This document shows, one piece after another, positions 42,213-53,559 of a DNA stretch of 64,000 bases. Position numbers and translations under genes: made by a program. The stretch is taken from contig CM043966.1 in the NCBI GenBank assembly GCA_014529385.2, forward strand, positions 100,474,587-100,538,586. The letters are read 5' to 3'. Numbering within the stretch: position 1 is the first letter of the stretch; each line of letters begins with the position of its first letter. Source of the stretch: Adiantum capillus-veneris (taxonomy: Eukaryota; Streptophyta; Polypodiopsida; Polypodiales; Pteridaceae). The notes beneath the pieces are model-generated. The model saw only the letters and a list, made by a program, of their open reading frames with translations, did no database searches and had not been told where the DNA came from.

Positions 42213-45200
42213 TGCTTTCGTCTTGACTCCCTTGTTGTACCTATTTAGTGATAGCTCTAATTGCTTGCCTCAATGCTAATAAAAATTATTAGCACCCTTG
42301 TGTCGGTCTTTTTCGCTTGAGGTCCTTCAGCTTTTGTGGATGCCTTAATCTCTGAGTTTTCTGAACTGGGTTTTGCTTGCAATGCTTGAACTTCTTAGTC
42401 CCTTGCTTGCCAAGGCTGATACTGACTTGTCTGGCTGCTTGCTTTGCCTAGAGCTTTTTAGCAGGGCTCGATCTATTGGAAGCACTGTGATAAGTTATGC
42501 AACTTACCACTATACTGCAACGACTGCTCCCTTCGTAGCGATTCTTGAGTCGAGCTAACCTGTGTTCACTTTAGCACACAATCTGCAAAATTCTATTTAG
42601 TTGGCAAACTTTTTCACAATGAATGCAAAAATTCTTGATGTGCCTTTGACGGCCACACTTGTTCCTTAAGCTTGGAGGTGACTCTCAATTTTAGACTAGG
42701 CAGCGGTTTACTTTTACACCTTCTAGCGGCGGGTGACCAATGGTTTTCCCAAAAGATAATTTCAATCTGCTAACTTAGCAGTCTTTAATGGTCAATTAGA
42801 AGGCCTAGAGACCAAATCTGGTTTCAAATTTCAGCTTCCCGATGATGAAAATCTCACATGCAATCGTGTCCGCTATAGGTCGAATTGAGCGGTCTGTTTT
42901 AGAGCCTGGGTTGACTCTAGCCGATGACCTCGCTTATGGCTCACTAGCCCCTCTCCTAGTGAAAAGTCAAAACTATGTTCAAAACAGTGACTGTTTTCTC
43001 ACAATTCTTTCGAACTGTCGGTTTTAGACACACTTGACTTCCGGATGCATTTTGAGGCCTTAAACGACGTTTTTTTTTCAAAGTTGACCTAAATGGCTGC
43101 CAAAGTCATACATTTAGTTCAAGTTTTGCTCTAAGATCTATAGTGTCGCTCTCCGGCTACGTTTTGATATAAAAACTTTTCCAATCCAAGACCGTTTGTG
43201 AAAGTTATGGCCAAAATAGTGAAATGCAGTTTAGAATGGTCAAAATGAGTCCAAATTCAATTTTAAAAGAAGATTTGGGATCTCTGTGACACTGTGAACA
43301 CCCCTGTATGGTCAAAATTACAGCTGGACCCTAAACATGGCCTGGAGACATCCTACACCCAATTTTTTTTTTTTGCTCAGAATGAAGCAAGATTTGATTC
43401 AAAGGTTCCCCTTGGGTCTAGCAACACAGTGGTATGGTCAAAATTTCAAAATAAGCTCCTAGACATCCTACGGGTAGGATGTCTTTTTGCTCAGAATTAA
43501 ATAAAATTTGGTCTAGAGACTCCCCTTGGTGTGTTGAACCCCTAGGTATCCTCACTTTTTGTTTCTGACACCTTTAGGCTGGTCAAATGCTTCAAGAATC
43601 TGTTTCAGAAGCTGGATACTCTATCAGCTGATTTTTCAAGTCAAATGAGCTCCAAAGTGGACCAAAATTGACTGGCAAGCTTATAAGATGCTATGAAACA
43701 CTTTGGTATTGTCAAATGTTGGTCTAGGGTCCAAAATCATGCAGGAGACATCCTACGGGTAGGATGTCTTTTTGCTCAGAATTGAATAAAATTTGAACCC
43801 TAGATTCCCCTTGAGTCAAGCAACCCAATGCTATGCTCAGATTTGAATTTGGATGCCAAAAGGTCAAGATTTGGGCTACATAAGCTTCTGTGCACTCAGA
43901 GGGTAGGATGTCTTTTTTTCAGGAGCAAATGATGTCCAAATGACTTGAAACTTGATGGCTAAGCTTAATAGGACATGATAAACAATTGTATGAGGTCAAA
44001 ATCTCCCCAGAAGTTCATTTAGCACCTGGAGACATCCTACGGGTAGGATGTCTTTTTGCTTAGATTTGGCCAAAATTTTGAACCACAGGTTCCCCTGGAG
44101 TCTAACAACACAATGGTATGCTCAAAATTTCAATTGAACCTAAAAATGACCTTGGGACATCCTACGGGTAGGATGTCTTTTTGCTCAGAATGACTTGAAA
44201 TTTTCACCCCAGCTTCTCCTTGTTGTGCTGATCACAGTGGTGTGCTCACATGTTGGTTTGGAGTCCTAAATCAAGCTGGAGACATCCTACACGTAGGATG
44301 TCTTTTTGCTCTGTTTCAGCTCAAACTAGCACTGTAGCTTCCCCTTGATGTGCTAAACTCACATCTATTTTTACTTTTTGATTCTGACACTTGTAGGCTG
44401 GTCAAATGATCAAGAATCTGTTCTAGAAGACTGATGTCTGTTCTGATGAATTCCCAAGTCAAATCAACTCCAAATTGGACCAAATTTGCCTAGGAGGCTT
44501 ATCTAAGGCTATATGACAGCATGGTATGGTCACAATAGAATTTTGGTCTCAGAATCATGCAGTAGACATCCTACGCGTAGGATGTCTTTTTGCTCAGAAT
44601 GAACACAAACTTGGACCAAAGATTCCCCTAGTCTTCAGCAAGCCACTGGTATGCTTAGATTTGAGTTTGGATGTCAAAAGACCCCAAAACTAGCTATTCT
44701 TACCTTTTGTCCGTCCAAAAACGCTAAAGTCTGTTCAATCTTCACTTTCACTGACCCAAATGAGATGAAATGTATCACATGCACTCAATACAACATTTAG
44801 AACATGCCTATGGAGTCATCCTATGGTTTGGTCACAAAATTTAGGCCTTGGACACAATTTGGGTAGGATGTCTGGCAATTCTGGTCTTTTGGCTTTAATT
44901 TGTCAAAATTTGGTCAAATTTCTACTTTCCAGGTGAAAATATGGTAGAACCTACCTTCTAAACACACTGGTAACCTCAGATTTTCAAAAAAATGCCAAGA
45001 TCACCCTGTAGACATCCTACGTGTAGGATGTCTACTGCTTATTTTTTCAAACTAAAGTGTCCCTAATGCTTCCTTATGCTCTCAACAAGTGCAAGTATGC
45101 TTCACACTTGCAAAAACATGCAAAAATCACTCAATTTAAGTCTTTTCTAAAATTTTACGTTTTTTGACTCCGCCTTTTGGCTTTTGGTCAATAGAAATAG

Positions 45201-45818
45201 GGAAAAACACTCAAGTCAATATGTTACTAGGGTAAAACCTACCCTCTGAACACATTGGTAACCTCAGTTTCCCCAAATTCCTTGCCAAAAGTGCCCTGGA
45301 GACATCCTACACATAGGATGTCTATTGTCTTAAAATGCAAATTTTTTCTGGCAGTAGTACTCCCTATGCTCTGTAGAGCTCTCAGCAATAATCACAGAAA
45401 CTTTTGGACTTCACATCAACTTCCAAACACAATTTATCGTCTTTCTTACTTAGCGTTTTCCACTTCTCTGATGAGCCTAACAGCAAATAAGACATGCATA
45501 AAGTACTCTAGATCAGCAATCAAGATATCCTACTTACCCTACTCCTACTCATCATGTGAGATGGTGATTTTGCTGCTTTGATTGCTTCCTGGCCTCACAG
45601 GGACTCTCAAGTCAATCTACCACCACATCTACCACTTTTACTCCTACTCTCTACACCACAACCTACTACTACCTAATACTACCTAAGACGGAAGATCCAG
45701 GCTAGACACACGCTCCCTAGACTCCTCCTAAGACCTAGAGAGTCCACCACCATATGATCCTATCTAAATGTAAAATAGTACTCTATCCTCAAGGACTAGT
45801 CTTGGTCACCTACTTAGG
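42213..45818 (-). other. long leader of the Gag-only element
   Basis: 3.6 kb between primer site and coding start without open frames that I trust. Its right two thirds (43346-45323) hold the palindrome array and a two-level repeat: the units are about 124-126 or 284-290 bp, and an 816-bp block (about 43530-43720 against 44346-44530) is duplicated. Confidence 0.7.
43346..45323. repeat. array of eight palindromes and four half-sites
   Basis: Palindromes with arms AGACATCCTAC and GTAGGATGTCT around a variable two-base centre lie at 43461-43484 (GG), 43746-43769 (GG), 44030-44053 (GG), 44156-44177 (GG, arms one base shorter), 44280-44303 (AC), 44564-44587 (GC), 45010-45033 (GT) and 45300-45323 (AC, one arm mismatch). 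Single arms lie at 43346, 43911 and 44861, and a degraded arm joins the first. Most palindromes are followed by TTTTTGCTCAGAAT. The arms are conserved while the centre and the intervals vary. Confidence 0.93.
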
Positions 45819-45823
45819 GCCCT

Positions 45824-45843
45824 CGTCCCCGGCAGCGGCGCCA
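45824..45843 (-). promoter_or_regulatory. primer binding site, tRNA-Asp-like
   Basis: On the minus strand TTGGCGCCGCTGCCGGGGA follows the 5' LTR end. It matches the complement of plant tRNA-Asp (TGGCGCCGTTGCCGGGG) except for one base. Confidence 0.8.
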
Positions 45844-45844
45844 A

Positions 45845-46447
45845 TGTTGGCGGATACACCGCGACGGACGTCAGCATAGCGAGAACTCACCTAACATAGA
45901 ATGTCAACTGAGGACGAAGCTCGACTCGCAGGCGCGTGGAAGCAAGCAAAGGGTGTCAACCTCTACTCGACCGAATAATGACTACGTCCTACAGAGATAT
46001 CAAATCTACATGCCATCGGTTCTGTGAATGTGAGTCTCCTATGATGCTACCGCAAGCCAAAAGCCCATTAGACGATCTCGAAACTTCACGAAACTTGAGG
46101 GATATCCTATCAGCACCAATAGGCCACTCTCCCTAAGGTCTCTGACCACAAATCCTAACCCAATACCCTCCGTGCAGAAAACGCGTAGGATGTCTGGTCG
46201 GATTTTACAGATCACTGTTTTTAAAATCTAACATGCCTAATGCGTAGCTCTGCTGGCTCTGATCGTGTGGACATGCTGAAATGCAAAAACAGACAATGTT
46301 TACTCACCGAAACTCCAAAAGTAGCTCGCGGGTGAATCTGCCAAAACACAGACGAACGCGCGTGATGTAAGCATCAACGCGTAGCTCTCCTCATGGGCAA
46401 CACACTGCTGCTCTCCGTTTGCAATTCCGACCACCGTAGCTCTTGTA

Positions 46448-46490
<43 letters not shown>

Positions 46491-46931
46491 CACTCTCTCG
46501 CAGTCTCCCAATCGACACAGAAGATAAGATTATTAGAAATCTCCTTACAAAGCTTTAGGTTTTGGTTTATATACTAAACCTTAGAAAACCTAATGTCCGA
46601 CCAAAATGACTTGATTTGTCCCTAGGATTCTATAGAGCTTAATTACAACACCGTGAGCTGGCTTTGCTCATCCAACAAGCATCTGCGACCAAAATACAAT
46701 TTTCAACTTTAAATATGAGGTTCCTGTAAACATTACAAAAGTGGCCGTAATGGCTCAAAATGATAATAACAGGATATTCAATGATGTCCATGAGCTTGTA
46801 TCTTCACATTACAGCATCCATCTACATCTTCATCACTTCATCAGTATCTTCATATGGAATCTTTAGAGAATCTTTGAGGAATCTTCATGGAATCTTTGTG
46901 GAAGCGTTGTTGAAAGGTTGGACCGTCAATA
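45845..46931 (-). repeat. 5' LTR of the Gag-only element
   Basis: Partner of 36383-37451. It differs by scattered substitutions and by a (CA)n expansion at 46449-46487. The outer end CAACA has become CAATA. Confidence 0.92.
46449..46488. repeat. (CA)n microsatellite inside the LTR
   Basis: About 20 CA units here against 6 at the same place in the other LTR (36989-37001), so it expanded after insertion. Confidence 0.95.
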
Positions 46932-46936
46932 ACACC

Positions 46937-48186
46937 CAAGTACCTTTTGTACTTGAAGGATGTTCTTTTTTCAGACATCCTTAACTGAGAGATATTCCAC
47001 ATGTGGAGAGTATGAGTCTCTGGGACTGACACTGGCACAGCTACTTCAATTATGTGTCACGACGATATCCCTAGGTGCTAATCGAATCCGTTTTCTAGAC
47101 CATTTTTAGCACGTCGTTTCAAGAAAAATTTCAGTGGCAAAAAATTATCGGATACGCAGAACAACTTGCTAAGGTTACAAGTACAACTAAACAACATTAA
47201 TGGTTGGTTGTTTATGCATATAGCAAAGCTATGAGTTTTTAATGAAAACGTTTTGTTGTTTGTCCCTAGAAGTGATTAATGTTTCACCTTCTATTATGGT
47301 TCAAACGTTTTAGCAAGGCTTGCAAATGATTGCAACAGAAAGTATTTAGTTTCTTCTCAGAACTATTCACATTCCCCTTTAATGTGTGCTAGGAGCATCA
47401 CATTGACCATCAATATTGGCAAGTATGATCATGGATATACAGGTTTGGATCTATTTTTTGCTAAATGCATGCACACTAGGTGTTATGGGCCCTAGTGTTT
47501 AGCAAAGGCTGATTTGGAGTGGCATGCATATTCATCACATCAGTGCTATGAAGCATTTTGCACTCTATGTGCAATATCTCTTTGAGGTTATGTTTGGATC
47601 TACCAATCACCAATAGAGGTCATGGCTCGGTTTGGGTGCTTGTGGATCTTTCTAGTTAACCAAGATGGTTATGAATGTCATTTTGATTCCTCAGCAATAT
47701 TTTACAACATTGTGATCCCCTTTTACTAGTCATTTGCGAAGACTGTCTGTAAACCGTGGGAAAAAACAACTCAGTATTGTCCGTTATCCAAGGGGATAGG
47801 CAGATTACAAAGTGTAATCTTGTGCTAAAGGATATACAATGTGTGTACGTTAGCACCAAGCAATCCAATTAGCAAGCATTTATTACTCTTGTTGGAGTTT
47901 TCTTACCATAAGTTAAAGCATGTTTGTGACTAGGTTTAGTCTCTTCATGTATAATTCATGTTCTTAACCTTCAACACTAGTTATGGTGGGGTTGTTTACT
48001 AATGAAAATTGAGAACAAGTCAAGGACTTATATTTTGCTGATAAGTTACGTCAGTCTGTTACTTTCATGGCAAGTGAAAAGAGGCACTCTTTCGGGTACA
48101 TCTTTGTTGTGATAACTCGTTTAGCATGCTCATGTGCGTTCTAAATGGAGTCTACACACTATGTTGGATAGGATCCAGTAACACAA
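46937..48186. other. flank of the Gag-only element, no gene recognised
   Basis: Mixed DNA without convincing frames; possibly very old Gypsy-like interior upstream of the LTR-like start at 48372. Confidence 0.3.
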
Positions 48187-48720
48187 GATAGTTGCAAATG
48201 GACAACAATGTGGAAAATCGAGATTTTACTTTTGGTTTCATTGAACCTCCTACTGAACCGTGTTCCGGTCAAGAAACCAGCTGGATCCATGAAGGATGCC
48301 ACTGTGGAAATCATTAGTGTATCACCAGTTTTGTTTTCGAGGACGAAAACGCTTCTCCAAAGGGGGAGTAATGTTAGGCCTAAGGTAGGATGGGCCAAGG
48401 CCATAAGGGTCAACTCCGGATACACATGCGGTACAGGGGCTATATGTAGCTAAGAGCCAGAGGGTCAAGGGCCTATATATAGGCAGGTTGGGTGGTTATG
48501 AGCATGTCTACCTTCCCTCGGTCTCACAGTTTTACAAGCAATTATCCTGCTTGTCTTTAGGGGCCTACACAGACAAGTTGACACCAATGTAAATGTTCGC
48601 TTGTATTTGGAAGACATGCCAAAAAAGAGAATATATTGACCAGCCATGACGGATCACAAATCTATGGCAAGAGGTTCTCTACCCATGCGCTCCTCACATG
48701 GAACCAACAAAGAAACATAT
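48187..48720 (+). mobile_element. possible Ty3/Gypsy 3' end and LTR
   Basis: A plus-strand reading ends FVFEDENASPKGG, like the pol C-termini of plant Gypsy elements. It overlaps a polypurine tract CCAAAGGGGGAGTAA, which is followed at 48372 by TGTTAGGCC, a standard LTR start. The LTR-like part has a TATA-like CCTATATATAGGC at about 48469. The LTR end near 48700 and the rest of the element are not identified. Confidence 0.45.
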
Positions 48721-50008
48721 GGAAATTTCTTCTTGTAACTTTGTTATTGCCGCATCTTTCTCTTCAGCCGTTGCCGTCACTTGATGAAGGTCGCTCTTAG
48801 AGTGTGAGAGACTTTGACGGAGCTCCTATAAACTACTATTTATTGCTCAAAAATGGCACATGAAATTTTTTATCTTGCTTATCTCATGCATTGATATCAT
48901 TTTACAATAGCCAAGAAGCACATGATCTATCTTTACAACATATTGGAGAAACGTTGGAAGATTTGTTAATGGCAGATGCATGCTAACAACAAGATTGTTA
49001 GGATACAATCTTGCTGTTGGAAGATTTGTAAATGGCAGATGCATGATCTATCTTTACAACATATTGGAAAAATGTTGGAAGATTTGTAAATGGCAGATGC
49101 ATGCTAACAACAAGATTGTTAGGATACAAAGCACCTTTCACCCATAGATTCACATTGGTCTGTTCTCCATCTCAATGATCTCTTGCTGAAATGATTTTCC
49201 CTTGACCATTTTGTGGTTTTGTGCATACTCCTTCAGCAAACAAAAGTGCATGCCAACGGTTTGTGAAGGAACATGATGAGGTTGGGAGATTGGTGATATA
49301 TTTTAGTGGTTTCATTCTTCAACTTGGGCCGAAGCATAGCACAATTAGGGTGGTTGATTCGTGATGAAAAGGAGATTTGGAGAGAGATGAAGTTCTTTCA
49401 AGAAAAACAAATAATAAGTTCAAGAATTGAAAAATAGAGAAGAAAAATTGATTGTTTAAAGTAGATATATATTGGGAGCACTTTTGAGCGGGATAGAGAA
49501 TACTTTATTTAAATTTCAAAAAATAATTATTTTTGGCCACCTTTCACCCATATTTTTGGGGAGCAAATCCATAGTGGATGTTTTTTAAAAGAGAGCAATG
49601 AGGCAAAAACGTGGGTGTTTCAAAAAAGTGATTTTCTGAGCCCCAACACCCACGTTTTAGCTTGTGGCAAATGGATAGGTATGCTCTACCCACCTTCAAA
49701 CTAAAAGGTAGAGAGAGAAAAAGAGGACTTTACATTCAAAGTCTTAGCTAAGGGAACTACCTTGAAGCTAGAAAAAAGTCTAGGAGAACTAGAAAAAGGC
49801 TAGAAAGAGCGGTGCACTTATTCACCTTATCACTAAGATTCCAAAGTGGTAAATGCTACTGAATCTCTTGCTAGCAAATACAATCAATTTTAATCTCTAG
49901 TAGGCCTTAGGTGCATGTGCATGGCATAGGTGAAACCCTAGATAATCAAGATGGTTGCAAGTGTTAAGCCTAAAGACTTGCTCATTGTTGGATAAATTTG
50001 GGGGATGG
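48721..50008. other. non-coding DNA with short duplications
   Basis: A 124-bp-offset duplication (48920-49000 and 49044-49124) shares ATGATCTATCTTTACAACAT and TGGAAGATTTGT..ATGGCAGATGCATG. An inverted repeat lies inside it. Otherwise A-rich and purine-rich DNA without genes. Confidence 0.5.
48985..49018. repeat. 14-bp inverted repeat with 6-base loop
   Basis: AACAACAAGATTGT and ACAATCTTGCTGTT are complementary except at one position, separated by TAGGAT. Confidence 0.85.
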
Positions 50009-50227
50009 CTACTCATATAGCATAGCACACAATCCCGCATCTAACATTTCAAAAGAGATAGTCAAATTGATCTTTGAATTAGGAATATTTTTATTATTTA
50101 TTCTTGTGAGCAACATGTCATTGACATAGAGAATAATGCCCAAAAGTACACCTTTCACAACTTGATATACAAAAATCCACCATGTATAGAAATTAGACCA
50201 TTGTCCACCAAAGAAAGCTACGACCAC
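50009..50227 (-). pseudogene. Copia reverse transcriptase scrap (YVDD region)
   Basis: Minus-strand reading GVLLGIILYVNDMLLTRINN then NSKINLTISFEM.DAG corresponds to the Copia RT motif LYVDDMLL.G.N...I...K..L...F.MKDLG. The YVDD box has become YVND, so it is inactive. No flanking domains recognised. Confidence 0.65.
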
Positions 50228-53216
50228 ACAATACCAGTATTAAGCAGGTAGAAACAACAAAATAATAGTGAAAAACTCCAGGAGAAAGGAAAATCCACAT
50301 GCCAGAGTGACAATCGTAAGCACCAAGCTCCATGCCAAACTGTAGATTCAAACATAAGAGTAGATCTATAATCATATGTTAAATTAGTCTCCTTGATATG
50401 TAGGCTCTCTCTCTACACAACACAAGTAGACACACAATATTGAACAAACACCCTCCATGGAGCACATCATCCATCTCTAGACACATGCAATGTCTCCCAA
50501 CACAAACTTGTCCCAAGTCACCACACCCCACAAACACATCCAAAACATATTCAATATGGTCCATAAATGTGGCTAATGACCACCTAACCATAACACAAAG
50601 AAAACCACCAAAAATGTATCGTTGCTTTTTGATACCATCAACCATCAAACATTGTCATTAAAATAAATAAGAAGTAACTCACTTGAAGAATACATGTGAC
50701 CTCTCTACACCACCTATGACACGAGCACCATCAACATTCATCAGACAAATTGAGCTATCAACAAGTACGTAGTTGCAATAGGATGGAATGTGAGCTGGCT
50801 CATTAGCCTCCCCAACCTCCCTATTGTAGGTGGGGTACATCATGGCCACCATGATGCCATAGGCAAATAGTGAGGTTGAGCACCTACGATTATGTTCGCA
50901 AAGAAATGTACTTATCCACAATGATCAAGGCAAAAAACATTAACACAAATGAAAGATTTGCTTGGTTGACAAGCCACCTCTCTAGTCACGGAAATTTGAT
51001 ATGCCTTGGTATCACAAAACAATAGCCCACTTTGACTGCATCCATGATGAACTCCCTTATGTACTCGGCCAAGCACATAGTGACCAAAAGCCCCTAGTGT
51101 GCCAAGAATTTGTATGCTAAATTCATGAAACCAATGACGAGACTTGTAGAGAGCATGTTCCACTTGGGGACTATTAGCCCTTTGAAGCGTACATTTCATT
51201 CAAATAGGGAACATTTAGGTCAACCTATAATCATACAAAAATAAATATAGCTTACCCAGTGGAATTTAACCTAATGTATCCACAAGTAAGCTGTAGAAAA
51301 ATATGCAAAAATCAATCAAGCAACCTCTCAACATGGCACACCATCCTTGCTATATAAAGACCAACCCTTTGTGTTTCAGAGAATGCTTGTTGTACTAGAA
51401 TTGTGGCCCGTAGCCAAGGGAACTAACATCTTGATGGAAGAGTTTTCCATGCTAAAAGAGGCTAGATTCTAGATTGCACATTTGGCCACTCCTGTACTAG
51501 TCGCAAACATGAACCCTCATGCATTTGGAGAGGAAGGATCTAGTAGTAGAAGGTGAAAGTGGATGCATGGGATTTCAAAAGAAGCACAAAAAGGATTGGA
51601 GGAAGCTAGCAACATGATTTTGACCTTCGTGGAGGAGGTTACAATAACACAAAGGCTATGTATTGTGTTTTGACTACTCACGGAGAACCCTTATGATGTT
51701 CACATCAACGAAGAGCTTATATGCACGTCTTGATTTTCAAAATAGAGAAACCACTCAAAAAACATTTGTTGCATGCAAACACATGTTTTACATGTACATG
51801 CATATTCTTGGCCTTCATCTCAAGAAACACATGGTCATACATCAATCGACACTAACATCCTCAGACCTTAGCATTTTGTTGGGTCAACCATCTAAGGTGA
51901 AAGATGCTATATGAATGGAAGTAACACAATTTTGAATATTTGCTATTTTTCAACATTGTCCATGTAGTCATTTTGGATACCGTGCACTTTAGTGAGATAT
52001 ATATTTTTGCAATTTGCTAGTACTATATTTTTCATATGTCACCACATGGACATTGTCCAGTCTTAAATTATTGTGTGTGGTTGCAAATTAGGCCATCAAT
52101 CAACGTGTAGCTTTGATGCAATGAAACAAGTGGAAGAAAGGTATAAAAAATAATTTCTATTGCAAAGTGTTTGTTAAGATTGTGCTTGTTCATCTCATTT
52201 AAACTAAAGCCATGTATAGTTGTGATTTTTTTTGAATTTCAGATTACATAAGAAACCAAGCAACCAATTAATTTATGAATTTTTTTTTGAGTACACAATA
52301 TTCACTTTTGCACACCCAAATATTGTAAACCTATCAATGGATGCCAATGCTTGGATATTCATGGGTCCTTGTAATTAATTGTCATGCTTATGTTATAATT
52401 CTATCATGATATAGTACCCTTTTTATTTATGTACTAAAGGCTCCAATTTGATGCATGTGTAAGTAGGAGCTTGGGCAATCCTTGAATATGTAGGATATGG
52501 GACTCTCCATTGATTCTATTTAGCTAAAAATCAAACTTTTCCACAGGCAGATTTCAAGTAAACAAGATTCTTCTAAGGTGTGCATCCTTCATGTGAAGTG
52601 TTTATGACATATAAAGTGAAGAGATCAAGGCTTGAGGAGGAGAGAGTGGTTGAAAATTATCAATTTGTGTGAGCCATGTGATTATTTTTTAACCCCCCAG
52701 ATAACATCTTTTCCTTTGAAACCATGGCCTAGAAAAGAGTCCGACAATACCTAATTTGTCACATCAGCGAGAACCCAGTCAATTCCATGCATTGCTATGA
52801 CACTAGTCTACTTCCATATACTGGTAGAGTGGAAGAGGACATCGTCCACTTGCGCACTCTCATGCAAGCCACATATCCTTCACACTTTAATCCATTGGCA
52901 AAGGTTGTTCAGTCTATTTGAATACATTGTTTGACCATCGTTGAATCTGTTTATACATAGTTTTAACAATGAACATGGATAGCTTGATGGGCTTCATATC
53001 TTATACATGACGTCTTGCAAATCCTGACCAACAATCAAACCAATCAGCTATCAGCAACGGAATTGTGTCTGCTAGCAAATGAAATTTACTCGATCAAAAC
53101 TCCGACCGATCACCGTAGGATTTGTTCTCCCTTGACCTTACCAGACCATCTGTTTTTTACACTACAATGTGTAAAATTTATCAAGATGACCTTCGGATCT
53201 TGCTGGGACTTCTGTG
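50228..53216. other. AT-rich DNA, no gene recognised
   Basis: Minus-strand frames at 50648-50379, 50921-50679 and 51199-50912 and a plus frame at 51663-51914 are protein-like in places but match nothing I recognise. They could be old transposon remnants. No repeats of note. Confidence 0.35.
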
Positions 53217-53415
53217 TTATGAGCATGAGGAGCAAGGAAAGTGCCCTTTGCCTTGACAAAAGATGCAAGGGGAGGATGGTGACTCTGCAATTGTTTTTCT
53301 ATTCCACGCTGCTATTAGACTAGAGGTCCAATCTGGTAGCTCTCGCCCCCGGCCTTTGCATTTGACACAGTGCACCCTCCTCAAACCACCACACACCAGG
53401 CACAGTTTGAGGCTT
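53217..53415 (-). CDS. possible last exon of a DnaJ-type zinc-finger protein
   Basis: On the minus strand TTTTCTATTTGCATGCAG, a strong acceptor, precedes a frame reading LKLCLVCGGLRRVHCVKCKG, then PCIFCQGKGHFPCSSCS and a TAA at 53217. The four CxxC pairs, two with CxxCxGxG, match the cysteine-rich zinc-binding domain of DnaJ-like plant proteins. Several of these act in plastids as thiol or chaperone cofactors. The exon would begin in phase 1 and encode about 65 residues. Upstream exons would lie to the right, beyond the CT microsatellite. The Ser/Pro-rich frame at 54999 could be a transit-peptide exon, but the phases do not join simply, so the full model is uncertain. It may be the one host gene in the window. 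Confidence 0.5.
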
Positions 53416-53453
53416 CTGCATGCAAATAGAAAACAAATTAAAGTCTTATTGAC

Positions 53454-53459
<6 letters not shown>

Positions 53460-53535
<76 letters not shown>

Positions 53536-53541
53536 TGTGTG
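53460..53541. repeat. (CT)n/(GT)n compound microsatellite
   Basis: About 29 CT units pass into GT and GC units, within the presumed intron right of the DnaJ-type exon. Confidence 0.97.
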
Positions 53542-53559
53542 TGCGCGTGCGCGCACGGC

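Larger units (their letters stand above)
36383..46931 (-). mobile_element. Gag-only LTR retrotransposon with palindrome array (TR-GAG-like)
   Basis: LTRs of 1069 and 1087 bp (36383-37451; 45845-46931) flank an 8.4-kb interior and are nearly identical apart from a longer CA run in the right copy. Read on the minus strand, the right LTR is 5'. Its end is followed by primer site TTGGCGCCGCTGCCGGGGA, and GGAGGGGGAGAG precedes the 3' LTR. A TATATAA box lies in each LTR. The interior holds a 3.6-kb leader with an array of palindromes, then a Gag-like coding region (42212-38922) with a zinc knuckle. There is about 1.5 kb of non-coding DNA before the 3' LTR. I see no protease, RT, RNase H or integrase, so it would depend on enzymes in trans. 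Known TR-GAG elements have this architecture; whether this family is described is unknown to me. Confidence 0.9.

Noticed and set aside
43346-45323. CRISPR-like array
   Set aside because: The repeated palindromes have irregular spacing (124-446 bp), the intervals are repeats of each other, and the context is a plant LTR element. It is not a CRISPR array.
50379-51199. Minus frames of 80-95 codons
   Set aside because: Protein-like in parts, but no motif could be tied to a family; left as unassigned AT-rich DNA.
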